NCBI GenBank assembly: GCA_963838835.1
Contig: CAWITA010000033.1
Span: forward strand, 1-64,000
From: Bog-473 sp963838835
GTDB taxonomy: Bacteria > Actinomycetota > Acidimicrobiia > Acidimicrobiales > RAAP-2
Length of the DNA stretch: 64,000 bases
Reading direction: 5' to 3'
Position 1 is the stretch's first letter. Each line of letters begins with the position of its first letter. Below, piece by piece: positions 25,305-34,829 of this stretch. Under the pieces are notes generated by a model. It was not told the DNA's origin, did not search any database, and saw nothing but the letters and a program-made list of their open reading frames with translations. The translations under genes were made by a program, and so were the position numbers.

Positions 25305-27062
25305 TCACAGCGAGAACCTGGTCTCGGCCAGGCGGTACAACCGTCGCCAGAAGAGCCGGTTGACGGTGACGACGAAGGCGCTCATGACGATGCCACCACC
25401 GATGAGCAGCGCGAACTTTCCCTGGCTCGAGGCCGTCGAGATGTAGTTGCCGAGCCCGTAGGCGTTGAGCGTCTGGTGATGCCACGCCACGAGTTCCGCG
25501 ACGATGGACGCGTTCCAGGCCCCGCCGGCCGCCGTGATCCCACCGGTGACGTAGGCCGGGAAGATGGCGGGCAGGATGACCTGCCGCCAGCGCTGCCGCC
25601 GGGTGAGCCGCATGACGGTCATCATCTCTCGCATGTCGTTGGGGATCGCGCTCGCCCCGGCGATCACGTTGAACAGGATGTACCACTGGGCTCCCAGCAT
25701 CATGAGGAGGATGGCGCCGTAGTCCAGCGAGACGCCGAGGCTCAGGAAGATGGCGGTGATGAACGGGAACAGCAGGATGGCCGGGAAGCTGGCGAGCACC
25801 TGCACGATGGGCTGGGCGTAGCGGGAGAGGCGGGGGCTCATGCCGATCTTCACTCCCACCGGCACCCAGATGATCGTCGAGATGACGAGGAGGACGACCA
25901 CCCGGGCGAAGGTGGCGAACCCCAGCGCGATGAGCGACGGAAACCGCGAGAAACCAAGATGGGCGTTGAGGTAGAGGATCCCGCTGACGGCCACGACCCC
26001 CGACGCGGCGACGATGACGGACCAGAAGATGAGGTCGCCGAGACGCCGCCGGCGCTCGTCCTGGTGCAGGGGGTACTCCGCCAGGCCGAAGGGACGCGTG
26101 ACCCGGTCCAGGAGCCGGCCGATGGGCCGGCTGAGCCGGGCCAACGCGTGGGGGATCGCCGACCGGCGCAGGACGTCGAGCACGATGCTCTTGGGCTTCT
26201 CGGAGGACTCCGACGTCTCCATGCGGAACCGCTCCGCCCAGGCCACAAGCGGACGGAAGACGAAGAAGTTGGTGCCGACGACCAGGATGACCATGGTGAC
26301 GATGGCGATGGTCACCTTGGTGTACGAGCCCGCGGCCGCGGCGGCGCCCATGTAGCTCCCGATGCCGGGAAGGCTCTCGGTGAGGCCCTTGCCCCCGATG
26401 AACACGGTGACGGCTTCGGAGGCGGTGAGGAAGAACCACCCGCCGCCCATCGACATCATCATGTTCCAGACCAGCCCGATCATGGAGCTCGGGACGTCGA
26501 GCTTCCAGAACCGCTGCCACTTGGTGAGGCGGTACATACGGGCCGCCTCGTCCAGCTCGGTGGGCTGGGAGATCAGGGAGTGGTAGAAGCTGAACGTCAT
26601 GTTCCACGCCTGCGACGTGAAGATCACGAAGATGGATGCCGCCTCGAGGCCGAGCAGGTTGTTGGGGAACAGCTTGATGAAGAAGGTCAGTGCCACCGGC
26701 AGGAAGACGAGGATGGGGATCGACTGCAGGACGTCGAGGATCGGAACGAGCACCTTCTCGGCCCGGCGCAGGCGCGCCGCCGCCGTGCCGTAGACCAACG
26801 TGAACACCGTCGAGAGGAACAACGCGATGAACATCCGAAGCAGCGAGCGGGCCGCGTAGTACGGGACGTTCGAGATGCTCGTGTTGAGCTTGACGACAGT
26901 CCGGCCCGGGGCGAAGTTGACCGCCATCGCCTGTCCCAGCTTCACGACGACGTAGAGGAGCGCAATGATGGCCACGGCCAGCAGCAGGTCGTAGAGGTTC
27001 AGCCCCCGGCCGCGCAGCGCCTCGCGTACGGGAAGGCCCCGGCGTGTGGAGGCGGGGCTCAC
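25305..27062 (-). CDS. Double-length ABC transporter permease
   Basis: A 585-residue permease with two complete BPD_transp_1 domains in tandem, so one chain may supply the whole channel. Domain 1 carries the EAA-type loop LDEAARMYRLTKWQRFWKLD (residues about 190-210), and domain 2 carries NDMREMMTVMRLTRRQRWRQ (about 465-485). Each is preceded by helices such as VPILDVLQSIPILVFLPVAL and PIVQVLASFPAILLFPFITA, with the Q/S-x-P-x-x-x-x-x-P motif of the nitrate/taurine/bicarbonate group. About twelve membrane helices are visible. It pairs with the AAA-associated ATPase downstream. The substrate is unknown because no binding protein is encoded nearby. Confidence 0.88.
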   Translation of the reverse strand: MSPASTRRGLPVREALRGRGLNLYDLLLAVAIIALLYVVVKLGQAMAVNFAPGRTVVKLNTSISNVPYYAARSLLRMFIALFLSTVFTLVYGTAAARLRRAEKVLVPILDVLQSIPILVFLPVALTFFIKLFPNNLLGLEAASIFVIFTSQAWNMTFSFYHSLISQPTELDEAARMYRLTKWQRFWKLDVPSSMIGLVWNMMMSMGGGWFFLTASEAVTVFIGGKGLTESLPGIGSYMGAAAAAGSYTKVTIAIVTMVILVVGTNFFVFRPLVAWAERFRMETSESSEKPKSIVLDVLRRSAIPHALARLSRPIGRLLDRVTRPFGLAEYPLHQDERRRRLGDLIFWSVIVAASGVVAVSGILYLNAHLGFSRFPSLIALGFATFARVVVLLVISTIIWVPVGVKIGMSPRLSRYAQPIVQVLASFPAILLFPFITAIFLSLGVSLDYGAILLMMLGAQWYILFNVIAGASAIPNDMREMMTVMRLTRRQRWRQVILPAIFPAYVTGGITAAGGAWNASIVAELVAWHHQTLNAYGLGNYISTASSQGKFALLIGGGIVMSAFVVTVNRLFWRRLYRLAETRFSL

Positions 27063-27202
27063 AGGTGCCCCCCGGGGGAGCCGGCCAGGGGCGCGCCAGG
27101 CCGTGGTCGTCGGTGCGTTGCGTGGCTCAAGATCGTGCTCCCACCGGGCCGTACGAGTTGGGGCCCGCTCAGCGTACGGTGCCGGCTGGCCCCGTGCACC
27201 CC

Positions 27203-28056
27203 TCAGCGCAGCTGTTCGGCGAAGACCGTGCTCCAGGGTCGGACGAGGGCGCGCAGCGTCGCGCAGCCCTCCTCTCCGAGGACGTCATAGGGCGCGGCCG
27301 CAAGTGCGTCGGTGCCGTGCTCGATGGCACGGCGCTGGGCACCGCCCCACTCGGTGTAAGCGGAGCGGGTCGCCTCGCTCGAGCCAGCCCCGCCGCGCGC
27401 AGCGCCTCGACCGCGGCGTCCCATGCCTCCTGCGGCCAGCCCCGGGTCGAGCGCAGCAGTTGCGCCGGCACGTCGCCGGCAGCCGCGTGGGTGACCAGCG
27501 CCTCGATGCCGGACAGCCCGTGCACCACGAGGAGCGCGATGTGGCCGTCGCCCCGGTACTCACGCAGGATGGATTGGGCGTGCCACAGGACCAGGTGCGG
27601 TTCGGCCGGCCACGCCACGTCGGCGTGCGCCGCGGCCAGCGGCCTCCCCTCGGCCCGGCGGCCCGCCTCCTCCGCCGCCCTGCGCGCCAGGTCGGCGGCG
27701 CGGCGCATCTCCGCGGAGGCCAGCACCTCGTCGCCCAGCAGCCGCCGGCAGGCCGCGTCGACGGCGGCGAAGCGGGCGGTCACCAGCGCTGCAGGCGCAG
27801 CGATGGCCCACGACGAGGGAATGGCAGCCCGTACCAGTTCGGGGTTGAAGTTGAAGAAGGTCGAGACCACCACGTCCGCCTGTACCGCCCCCATGGGCGC
27901 CGCCCGCGACGCGAAGTAGCCGGCCCGGCCCGTGATGCCGAGACGCTCGTACGCCTCCGCCGCCTCGCGCACGAAGTACACCATGCCGTGCAGCGGCTCG
28001 AGCGTGCGCCAGGTCTTGCGCGCCCGCAGCGCTCCGTCGGCCATGGGGTCGGTCAC
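27203..28056 (-). CDS. SCO6745-family protein, frameshift near 27370
   Basis: A helical protein of about 280 residues. The pattern is that of the Streptomyces SCO6745 family: ARKTWRTLEPLHGMVYFVRE, GYFASRAAPMGAVQADVVVS, FFNFNPELVRAAIPSSWAIA, HLVLWHAQSILREYRGDGHI and ALLVVHGLSGIEALVTHAAA. The C-terminus continues in another frame as ATRSAYTEWGGAQRRAIEHG-TDALAAAPYDVLGEEG, the family's conserved wHTH-like tail, so a one-base error lies near 27370. I chose the GTG at 28056, which overlaps the TGA of the upstream phosphatase gene (GTGA); an ATG lies four codons later at 28044. The function is not established, though members often lie in secondary-metabolite or transport loci. Confidence 0.8.
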
Positions 28057-28793
28057 AGTCGCGTCTCGTCGCCGAGACGGTCGGCCAGCGCGCCGGTCGC
28101 CGCCACGATCGGCCGCCGGGTCGACGCATCGCGTACCACCAGGTCCCGACCCTCGCGCTCTCCCTCCGCCGCGCCCGCCTCGCGGCAGATCAGCAGGCCG
28201 GCGAGATAGTCCCACCCGTACAGCGTGCTTCGCCCGGCCACCAGGTACGCGTCCAGCACGCCCTCGGCGACCGCGCAGCACTCGAGCGAGGCGGCGCCGA
28301 GTGCCCGGTATTGGGCCCAGCCCGGGTAGCAGCCGGGGAAGCCCGAGATCCCCACGATGGCGTGTCCGAGGTCCTCGCAGCCCGACGGCCCGATGCGGCC
28401 CCCGTCCTTCTCCGCTCCGCCACCGCGCACGGCCGCGTAGCGGTCCCCCGTCGCCTGGTTGACCACGACACCCACCCGCGGCCCTGCGGCATCGAGCACG
28501 CAGATGCTCGTGGCGTAGAAGGGCACGCCCCGGTGCGCGTTGGTGGAGCCGTCGACGGGGTCGATCACCGCCAGCAGCCCGGAGGACGTGTCGCCGGTCA
28601 CGCCCGACTCCTCGGAGAGCACGGCGAGGCCCGCGCCGTGCAAGACGGGCAGTGCCGCGCCGTCGGCCGCCAGGTCGAGCCGGTACTGGCCCGGTTTGCC
28701 CCCCGTCGGCCCCCAGTCCTCGAGCGTGTCCAACGCGTCGCGCACGGCTGCGACGGCGTCGTCGAGCACCTCGAGCAGGCGGGCGTCATCCAC
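28053..28793 (-). CDS. Inositol monophosphatase-family phosphatase
   Basis: A 246-residue FIG-superfamily phosphatase. The metal-binding set is present: LSEESGV (Glu), LAVIDPVDGSTNAHRGVPFY (the D-P-x-D-G-S/T-T-N motif), and GWDYLAGLLICREAGA (the second Asp of the family's W-D motif). Such enzymes hydrolyse inositol-1-phosphate, histidinol phosphate, fructose-1,6-bisphosphate or 3'-phosphoadenosine phosphate; the specificity cannot be told. The frame extends to 28886, but that would overlap the divergent gene at 28876, so I favour the GTG at 28793. It is the first gene of a minus-strand run with the SCO6745-like gene. Confidence 0.83.
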   Translation of the reverse strand: MDDARLLEVLDDAVAAVRDALDTLEDWGPTGGKPGQYRLDLAADGAALPVLHGAGLAVLSEESGVTGDTSSGLLAVIDPVDGSTNAHRGVPFYATSICVLDAAGPRVGVVVNQATGDRYAAVRGGGAEKDGGRIGPSGCEDLGHAIVGISGFPGCYPGWAQYRALGAASLECCAVAEGVLDAYLVAGRSTLYGWDYLAGLLICREAGAAEGEREGRDLVVRDASTRRPIVAATGALADRLGDETRL

Positions 28794-28875
28794 GGGAGAC
28801 CGAACCCTACCGGCCGTCGACACCTCGGCCCGCCCGCCGGGCGCGCCGGCCCGATCCCAGTAGGCTCCCCCTGTT

Positions 28876-29433
28876 GTGGCTGCCATAGACGTCGCCGGCT
28901 ACGTCGCCGACCTGAAGGACCACTCCGTCGACCACGGGTTCCACGTGCACGACGAGCGGCACTTCGTCGAGACCTACTCCCTGCGCCAGGTCTGGGAGGT
29001 CGACCTGCACCCCGAGGAGGGCTGTGGCGGCCCGCTCGACCTCCACCTCGCCCTCGACGTCGACCCCCGCGTCCTCCTCTCCTTCGAGGACGCCGTCGTG
29101 CTGCTCTCCGAGGACGAGGAGCCGCCCGACGAGTACCACTTCCCGCTGACCTTCACCTGGGCGCTGCCGCCCCTGCCGAGCGGGCCCGACCTCCTCCGCC
29201 TGGCCATCGACCTGGCCGGCGTCGGTGGCATCGAGCTCCCGCTCGAGGTCTCGGCCATCGACTCCTTCGCCAACGCCACCGACGGCTCGGAGCGGCGGTT
29301 GAGCATCGTGGCCCGGTATCCGGTGTCGCTGGCCCGTGTCCTCAGCGGCGAGGAGCTGCTCTGCGACGTCTTCGACCGGGCCCTCGCCGTCAGCCGCTTC
29401 CTGCTCGAGTCAGCCGAACGCTGGCTCGATTGA
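28876..29433 (+). CDS. Conserved actinobacterial hypothetical protein
   Basis: A 185-residue acidic, soluble protein starting at GTG. It reads as a regular alpha/beta domain: VADLKDHSVDHGFHVHDERH, VETYSLRQVWEVDLHPEEGC-GGPLDLHLALDVDPRVLL, then EYHFPLTFTWALPPLPSG and a C-terminal helix RALAVSRFLLESAERWL. I recall similar proteins only from high-GC actinobacteria and know no function. It diverges from the phosphatase gene, and its stop overlaps a possible TTG start of the next gene, so the two are probably co-transcribed. Confidence 0.65.
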   Translation: MAAIDVAGYVADLKDHSVDHGFHVHDERHFVETYSLRQVWEVDLHPEEGCGGPLDLHLALDVDPRVLLSFEDAVVLLSEDEEPPDEYHFPLTFTWALPPLPSGPDLLRLAIDLAGVGGIELPLEVSAIDSFANATDGSERRLSIVARYPVSLARVLSGEELLCDVFDRALAVSRFLLESAERWLD

Positions 29434-29435
29434 CC

Positions 29436-29903
29436 GTGCGGCGGACCCGCCGTCCCGGTGCAGGTCGGGTCGCCGCGGTGGCGCTCACCGTCGGCGGCTC
29501 CGTCGTCGGGCTGAGCGCCTGCGGCAACGGTGGCGGCCAGGCCCTGGCCCAACAGGCGTGCGTGCACGTGCACCGCTCGGTCTCGGAGTACCTCCGCTCG
29601 ACCCGCGCCGGCACGCCCCCCGCCACCGTGGCGCAGCTCCAGAAGGAGGCCGATCAGGAGCTGCGGGCCGCGCTCCCACTGGCGGCCCAGGCCAACTCCG
29701 ACGACGGTTCGTGGAACGGGTTGATGACCACGATCTCGGAGATCGCCGTCGTCGATGAGGGCCACCTCGTCCCCGCGCTGCGGGCGCAGTGCGTCGTGGC
29801 CGACACAAACCCCAACGTCAATCCGCAGAACCCCGGCAACAGCGGCAACGGCGGGACGACCCCGCAGAACGTCAACCCCAAACCGGCGTCACCCGCCGGC
29901 TGA
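29436..29903 (+). CDS. Putative lipoprotein with four-helix-like domain
   Basis: A 155-residue secreted protein of unknown function. A basic N-terminus (VRRTRRPGAGR) and hydrophobic core (VAAVALTVGGSVVGLSAC) end in LSAC, a good lipobox, so residue 1 of the mature protein would be the lipidated Cys near position 29. The mature part is mostly helical (QACVHVHRSVSEYLRSTRAG, EADQELRAALPLAAQA), then low-complexity Asn/Gly/Pro (NPQNPGNSGNGGTTPQNVNP). The GTG start two bases after the previous stop was chosen; a TTG start overlapping that stop is also possible. Its last 15 bases overlap the convergent acyltransferase gene. Confidence 0.6.
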   Translation: MRRTRRPGAGRVAAVALTVGGSVVGLSACGNGGGQALAQQACVHVHRSVSEYLRSTRAGTPPATVAQLQKEADQELRAALPLAAQANSDDGSWNGLMTTISEIAVVDEGHLVPALRAQCVVADTNPNVNPQNPGNSGNGGTTPQNVNPKPASPAG

Positions 29904-31970
29904 CGGCACCGCCACGCCGCTGGCCGCCTGCGCCCTCCCGGCCGCCACGATCGGCGGCATGATCTTGGGCGCCAGGAACTGGCCCCCGGCATTGGTGAAA
30001 TGGACGCCGTCGTTGCGCCGGATCACGACGCCGTCGACCGTGCTGGTGTACTTGCCCCCCGGGCACGCCGCCGCGTTGAGGTCGACCACCGAGTCGGTGA
30101 GCGGGTGCTCGGCCGCCACCTCCCGCACCAGCTTGTTGTAGACGGCCAGGCGCGCCGGGTTGTCCTCCGGCCAGGGTGCGCCGTCCGGTTGTTCGCCTGA
30201 GTCGGTACACGGTGCGGTCAAGAACACCATCCGGGCACCCGTCGACGTGACCAGTTTCGACGCCGCGTTGAGCTGCCGCTTCACGTAGGCGGCGTACGTC
30301 GGGTTGAAGATGTTGGTCCAGGTGCCCTGGTACTCGCGGTCGACCACCTCCCAGCGCCCGGCCAGGAGCACGACGACGTTCGGCTTGACCGACGTCGATG
30401 GCGCGCCAGCCACTGGTACGGCCAGGGCTGGGCGTCGGGCGCCTCGCCCGCCTCGAGCGGGGACCCGTTGCACGCGGACGGCGTGACGTCGCGGGTCCCC
30501 ATGAGCTCGACCTCGGGCCCGTCGACGACGCCGCAGCCGAGGATGCCCTTGTCGGCGAGGACGTAGCCGTACTTGTCCTGCTCCGACGTGTAGGACAGAC
30601 CGAGTCCGAGGGTGAGCGCCACCGAATCGCCGAAGAGCAACACGCGCACCGGTTGCGCCGACGGCGGGGCCCCCGGTGCCGTGGTCGTGGTCGTGGTGCG
30701 GCCCGTGGTGCCGATGCCGGACGGGAAGGCCGTGCTGGCCACGGCCGTCGTGCCGGTTGTCGCGGCGACCACCGCGACGAGCACCACACCGACGCCGACG
30801 GGAACCGCCACCCATGCCTTCCACTGCCGGACGAAGGTCCCCATACGGATGGGGCGCTCGACGAGGTGGAAGGACGCCACCGACACCGCGAACGTGACGA
30901 GCACGCGCACGGCGAAGAGCTCGTAGCCGAGCAGGCCGGTCCGGGCGTGGTCGAGCCAGATGAAGATCGGCCAGTGCCAGATGTAGAGCCCGTAGGAGAT
31001 GCGCCCGACGTAGCGCACCGGCGTCAGCGACAGGAGACGCGGCACGATGCTGCGCGGCGCCGCCACGGCGGACAGGATCACGCCGGAGACCGCGAGGCCG
31101 ATGAGGAAGAACCCTCCCGAGTAGGGGAACGAGGAGGTCGAGGTCGTCAGCACCCAGATCGTCACGGCGGCCGACGGCGCCGACGACGCCGATCGCACCG
31201 CAGAGCGCCCGCCCGGTGCCGCCCGCGGGCTGCCACAGCTCCCCCTTGGCCAAGCGGCCGTCCTCGTGACTGCGCTGCGTGAGCAGGACGAGCCCGACGG
31301 CGAGGGCGCACCCGATGAACAGGCACTGGGACCGGGTGTCGGTGCCCAGGTAGGCCCGGTTCGTGTTGGCACCGCCGTCGTAGAGCACGTACATCCAGGT
31401 CGCTGACGCGACGGCGGCGGCACAGCAGAGCGCGAAGAGGACCCGCAAGTTGCGCGTCACGTGCAGGATGCCCAGCACGACCAGCGGCCAGATCACGTAG
31501 AACTGCTCCTCGACCGCAAGCGACCAGGTGTGCAGGAGGGGCGAGGAGGCCGCCGTCTCGTTGAAGTAGTTCGAGTTGACCAGAATGAAGTGCCAATTGC
31601 TCACGTAGAGCAGGGTGGCCAGCGCGTCGAGCCGGAGCGCCCCGTACGTGCCCTTGGGGACGATCACCGAGGCCAGGAAGGCGACGAAGAGCAGCATCAA
31701 GAACAACGCGGGCAGCAGGCGGCGGGCACGACGGGCCCAGAACGCCCCCAGCTTGATGGTCAGGGACTGGCGCCACTCGCCCACGAGGAGCGAGGTGATG
31801 AGGAAGCCCGACAGGACGAAGAAGGCGTCGACTCCCATGAACCCGCCGTCCATGTGCGGGATCCCGCCGTGGAACATCATCACGGCCACGACCGCGCAGG
31901 CGCGGACCCCGTCGAGCGCCGGAAGGTAGGCCAGACGAGTGTGCGAGATCGCGCTCTCGTCGTCCTGCAT
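29889..31970 (-). CDS. Acyltransferase-3/SGNH fusion (OafA-like), two compensating frameshifts
   Basis: A membrane O-acyltransferase of about 690 residues. The N-terminal acyltransferase-3 part has LPALDGVRACAVVAVMMFHG, then VDAFFVLSGFLITSLLVGEW and ARRARRLLPALFLMLLFVAF, then WSLAVEEQFYVIWPLVVLGI, with about ten membrane helices. After a Thr-rich linker comes the periplasmic SGNH domain: VLLFGDSVALTLGLGL (Ser block) and DGVHFTNAGGQFLAP (Asp-His block). The middle third lies in a different frame; breaks fall near 31170 and 30405, each a one-base error. The second ATG (31970) has AGGAGG at 10 bases and is preferred over the first. Such proteins acylate cell-wall or surface polysaccharides. Confidence 0.85.
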   Translation of the reverse strand: MQDDESAISHTRLAYLPALDGVRACAVVAVMMFHGGIPHMDGGFMGVDAFFVLSGFLITSLLVGEWRQSLTIKLGAFWARRARRLLPALFLMLLFVAFLASVIVPKGTYGALRLDALATLLYVSNWHFILVNSNYFNETAASSPLLHTWSLAVEEQFYVIWPLVVLGILHVTRNLRVLFALCCAAAVASATWMYVLYDGGANTNRAYLGTDTRSQCLFIGCALAVGLVLLTQRSHEDGRLAKGELWQPAGGTGRALCGAIGVVGAVGRRDDLGADDLDLLVPLLGRVLPHRPRGLRRDPVRRGGAAQHRAASPVADAGALRRAHLLRALHLALADLHLARPRPDRPARLRALRRARARHVRGVGGVLPPRRAPHPYGDLRPAVEGMGGGSRRRRCGARRGGRRDNRHDGRGQHGLPVRHRHHGPHHDHDHGTGGPAVGATGARVALRRFGGAHPRTRSVLHVGAGQVRLRPRRQGHPRLRRRRRARGRAHGDPRRHAVRVQRVPARGGRGARRPALAVPVAGAPSTSVKPNVVVLLAGRWEVVDREYQGTWTNIFNPTYAAYVKRQLNAASKLVTSTGARMVFLTAPCTDSGEQPDGAPWPEDNPARLAVYNKLVREVAAEHPLTDSVVDLNAAACPGGKYTSTVDGVVIRRNDGVHFTNAGGQFLAPKIMPPIVAAGRAQAASGVAVPSAGG

Positions 31971-32159
31971 CGGGCCCATCCCTCCTGGTTCCGCTGACGC
32001 CGGCACCACCCTGGGTGTCCGCGGTCCGCGCCATTCTCTCAGAGTCCGCCTGCCACCTCAGTCCGCCTGCCACCTCGGGGCACCGGCGACTCGCTACCCT
32101 GAGGCCTCCTGAGCCCGACCCGACCCCTTGCCGCTCCCCTCCCCCGCCGCGGCGCCCCG

Positions 32160-32805
32160 ATGCGCCGCCGGCGCTTCGTGACGTTTCTCCTCGTCATTGC
32201 CGCTGTTGGGCGCCGGGTCCGCCGCAGTGGCCTACCTCGACCGGGGTGCGGGCCTCAGCCCGATGCGGGCCCGCATCGTCGCCGTCGCCGAGGCGCAGGT
32301 GGGGTACCGCACCGACCCCTCCGACACCTATTGCAACAAGTTCAGCGCCTACTGGAACGCCGGCATCGACGACTGCGGCAACGACAATCTCGATGAGGAG
32401 TGGTGCGCGGACTTCGCGGCCTGGGTGTGGAAGGAGGCCGGCGCCCTGGTCGACTACCAGCTGGCACCGGGGTATCTCAACTCCGACTCGGCGAGCTTCT
32501 ACGTGTGGGGGATGGACCACGGCACTTGGCACCCGGTGGGCTCCGGCTACTCGCCGCAGCCGGGTGACGTCGCCGTCTACGGGCTCGACACGACGGCGGT
32601 CACTGCGGTGCACGTGGCCGTCGTCACGGCGGCAACCGGTGATCCCTCGGCTCCGGACGTCGTCAACGGCGACGGCGACCGCACCGGCTACAGCGTGGTC
32701 GAGCTTGGTGACCACCAGGCCGACGCGGACGTGAAGGGGCATGGCGCGCCCCTGTCCGGCTACGTCTCGCCGTCGTCACCGGCCGCGCCGTCGACGCAGT
32801 CCTGA
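32160..32805 (+). CDS. Secreted CHAP-domain protein, frameshift near 32205
   Basis: An exported protein of about 215 residues. The first frame gives a signal sequence MRRRRFVTFLLVIAAVG; dropping one G near 32205 continues AGSAAVAYLDRGAGLSPMRA. The CHAP domain follows: AVAEAQVGYRTDPSDTYCNK, DEEWCADFAAWVWKEAGALV (catalytic Cys in the WCADF motif), QPGDVAVYG and VHVAVVTA (catalytic His). CHAP enzymes are amidases or endopeptidases that cut peptidoglycan cross-links, so it probably acts outside the membrane on the cell wall. It converges with the aldehyde dehydrogenase gene 30 bases downstream. Confidence 0.82.
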
Positions 32806-32835
32806 CCCGCCCCGGACCTGTCCGGCGGCCGCTCC

Positions 32836-34309
32836 TCAGTCCCCCGGCGTGTACCCGGCCGGCAGGGTGATGGACTTCAACTCCAGGAAGGTCTCCAGCC
32901 CCTCGGGGCCGAACTCCCGGCCGACGCCCGACTCCTTGAAGCCGCCGAACGGTGAGGAGAAGTCCAAGGGTGCCTGGGAATTGAGCATGTAGGTGCCGGT
33001 GCGCACCCGGCGGGCCACCTCGAGCCCGCGGTCGTTGTCCGCCGTCCACACCGAGCCGCACAGCCCGTAATTCGAGTCGTTGGCGATCTCGACCGCGTTC
33101 TCGTCACCGTCGTAGGGGATCACGACGAGCACCGGGCCGAAGATCTCCTCTTGGGCGATCTTCATCTTGTTGTCCACGTCGGAGAACACGGTTGGCTCGA
33201 CGTACCAGCCCTTCGAGAACTCGGTCCCCGACGGGCGCCCGCCGCCGAGCGCCACCGTGGCGCCCTCTTCGCGGCCGCTGTCGAGATACCCCTCGATCCG
33301 GCTCCGCTGCCGCTCGGCCACCACCGGGCCGACCTCGGTGGCGGGGTCGAGGGGGTCGCCGACCTTGAGGGCGGCCGCCCCCGACACCACGGCGTCGACG
33401 ACCTCGGCGTAGCGCGAGCGCGGCGCCAGGATCCGGGTCTGCGCGAGGCAGGCCTGCCCGTTGTTCATGATGGCGTTCGGCATCAGCGTGGGGATGGTCG
33501 TCGGCAGATCGGCGTCGTCGAGGATGATGGCGGCCGACTTACCACCCAGCTCGAGGGTGCACCGCTTCAGGCGCTCGCCGCACAGGCCGCCGATGCGCTT
33601 ACCCCCCACCGCCGAGCCGGTGAAGGAGATCTTGTCCACGCCCGGGTGGGTCACCAGGTGCTCGCCCACCTCGCGCCCGGCCGGCACAACGGAGAGCACG
33701 CCCTTGGGCAGCCCCGCCTCGGCGAAGATCTCGGCCAGCCGGAACACGTCGAGGGGCGTCTCGGGTGCCGGCTTGAAGACGACCGTGCAGCCGGCGGCCA
33801 GCGAGGGTGCCAGCTTGGCGGCGGCGATGAAGAGCGGTACGTTCCACGGGGCGATGGCGCCGACGACACCGACGGGCTCCCTGGTCACCAGTACCTGCGG
33901 GTTCAGCAGGCCGGCACGCACATCGTCGAAGGCGTACGACGTGGCCAGGTCGGCGTAGTAGCTGAAGACCATGGACGGCGCGAGAACCTGGCCCATCGTC
34001 GAGAAGGTGATGGGCGAGCCCATCTCCCGCGTGATGATCTCCGCCATGTCGCCCATCTCCGCGGTCACCTGCGCCGCGACGGCGGAGAGGATGGCGGCCC
34101 GTTCGGCCGGCGCCATGCCGCGGCCACGGGCCGTGGTCGAACGCCGTTCGGGCCGCCGCGACGGCCTTGTCGATGTCAGCTTCGGTGCCGTCGGGCACCC
34201 GGGCAATGACCTCCTCGGTCACCGGCGAGACCACGCCGATGGTGTCGGTGCCCTCCGGGGCCACCCAGTCGCCGCCGATGAACAAGCGGTCGTAGTCCCG
34301 AATCGCCAT
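32836..34309 (-). CDS. NAD(P)-dependent aldehyde dehydrogenase, frameshift near 34140
   Basis: A full aldehyde dehydrogenase of about 490 residues. The N-terminal frame begins MAIRDYDRLFIGGDWVAPEG and runs to AARTAFDHGPW. Removing one C gives WRGMAPAERAAIL, which continues in the second frame. Catalytic elements are all present: VGAIAPWNVPL (Asn), KISFTGSAVGGKRI (cofactor turn), CTLELGGKSAAIIL (Glu) and NAIMNNGQACLAQTRILAPR (nucleophile Cys). The tail FSSPFGGFKESGVGREFG is standard. It oxidises an aldehyde to an acid; the substrate is unknown. It is not part of an operon. Confidence 0.9.
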
Positions 34310-34415
34310 GCGTCCTCCCCAAGGTTGAGGGGGCGGGCGCCCCCGCCGCCGGATGCGCCGTGCGGCGTCCCAAGGCTAGCTGTGCCCGCCCACGCCGGGA
34401 CAGTCGTGCCGCGCC

Positions 34416-34736
34416 TCAGCCCGTCTCGTCGCGTTCGTTCGATGTGGGCCACGACGCCGCCGTCGTTCTCCACCCAGCCCCTTCCGGCGGCGTACGCGAC
34501 CATGCCGGCCAGGCCCTCGTCCCACTCGTCGTTGGCGGCGGGCCCGGCCAGCGCCGCGAAGGGCGACCGGGGTCGACCACCACGTGCTCGCCGTCCGGCC
34601 GGAGCCGCCCGATCCCGGACTGGTCCACCAGCGCCTCGAGGTCGCCCACGCCATCGACCGCCACCGAGAAGCGGGTGAAGTCGTCGGGGTCGCGCAGGTG
34701 CACCCTGGCCTCGGTCAGGTCCATCACGATCAGCAC
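34416..34736 (-). CDS. Small conserved hypothetical protein, frameshifted
   Basis: A protein of about 110 residues in two frames. The start is LIVMDLTEARVHLRDPDDFT and RFSVAVDGVGDLEALVDQSG, followed in another frame by SPFAALAGPAANDEWDEGLA and GMVAYAAGRGWVENDGGVVA. The end is uncertain because a further frame change may be needed to reach a nearby stop. I know of no function. Charged and soluble, it diverges from the kinase gene at 34830 with a 93-base gap that must hold both promoters. Confidence 0.45.
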   Translation of the reverse strand: MLIVMDLTEARVHLRDPDDFTRFSVAVDGVGDLEALVDQSGIGRLRPDGEHVVVDPGRPSRRWPGPPPTTSGTRAWPAWSRTPPEGAGWRTTAASWPTSNERDETG

Positions 34737-34829
34737 GGGGCGACGCTACTGCCCCATCCCGGCCCCGAACCGACGCCCAACCGCCCTCGCCCACCCGCTC
34801 GGGCGCTGCCGTCACTAGAGTTCGGCCCC

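Noticed and set aside
25476..27290. A 604-residue plus-strand frame opposite the double permease
   Set aside because: A Glu/Asp/Arg-rich shadow of a hydrophobic gene. Antisense of membrane codons typically gives this composition.
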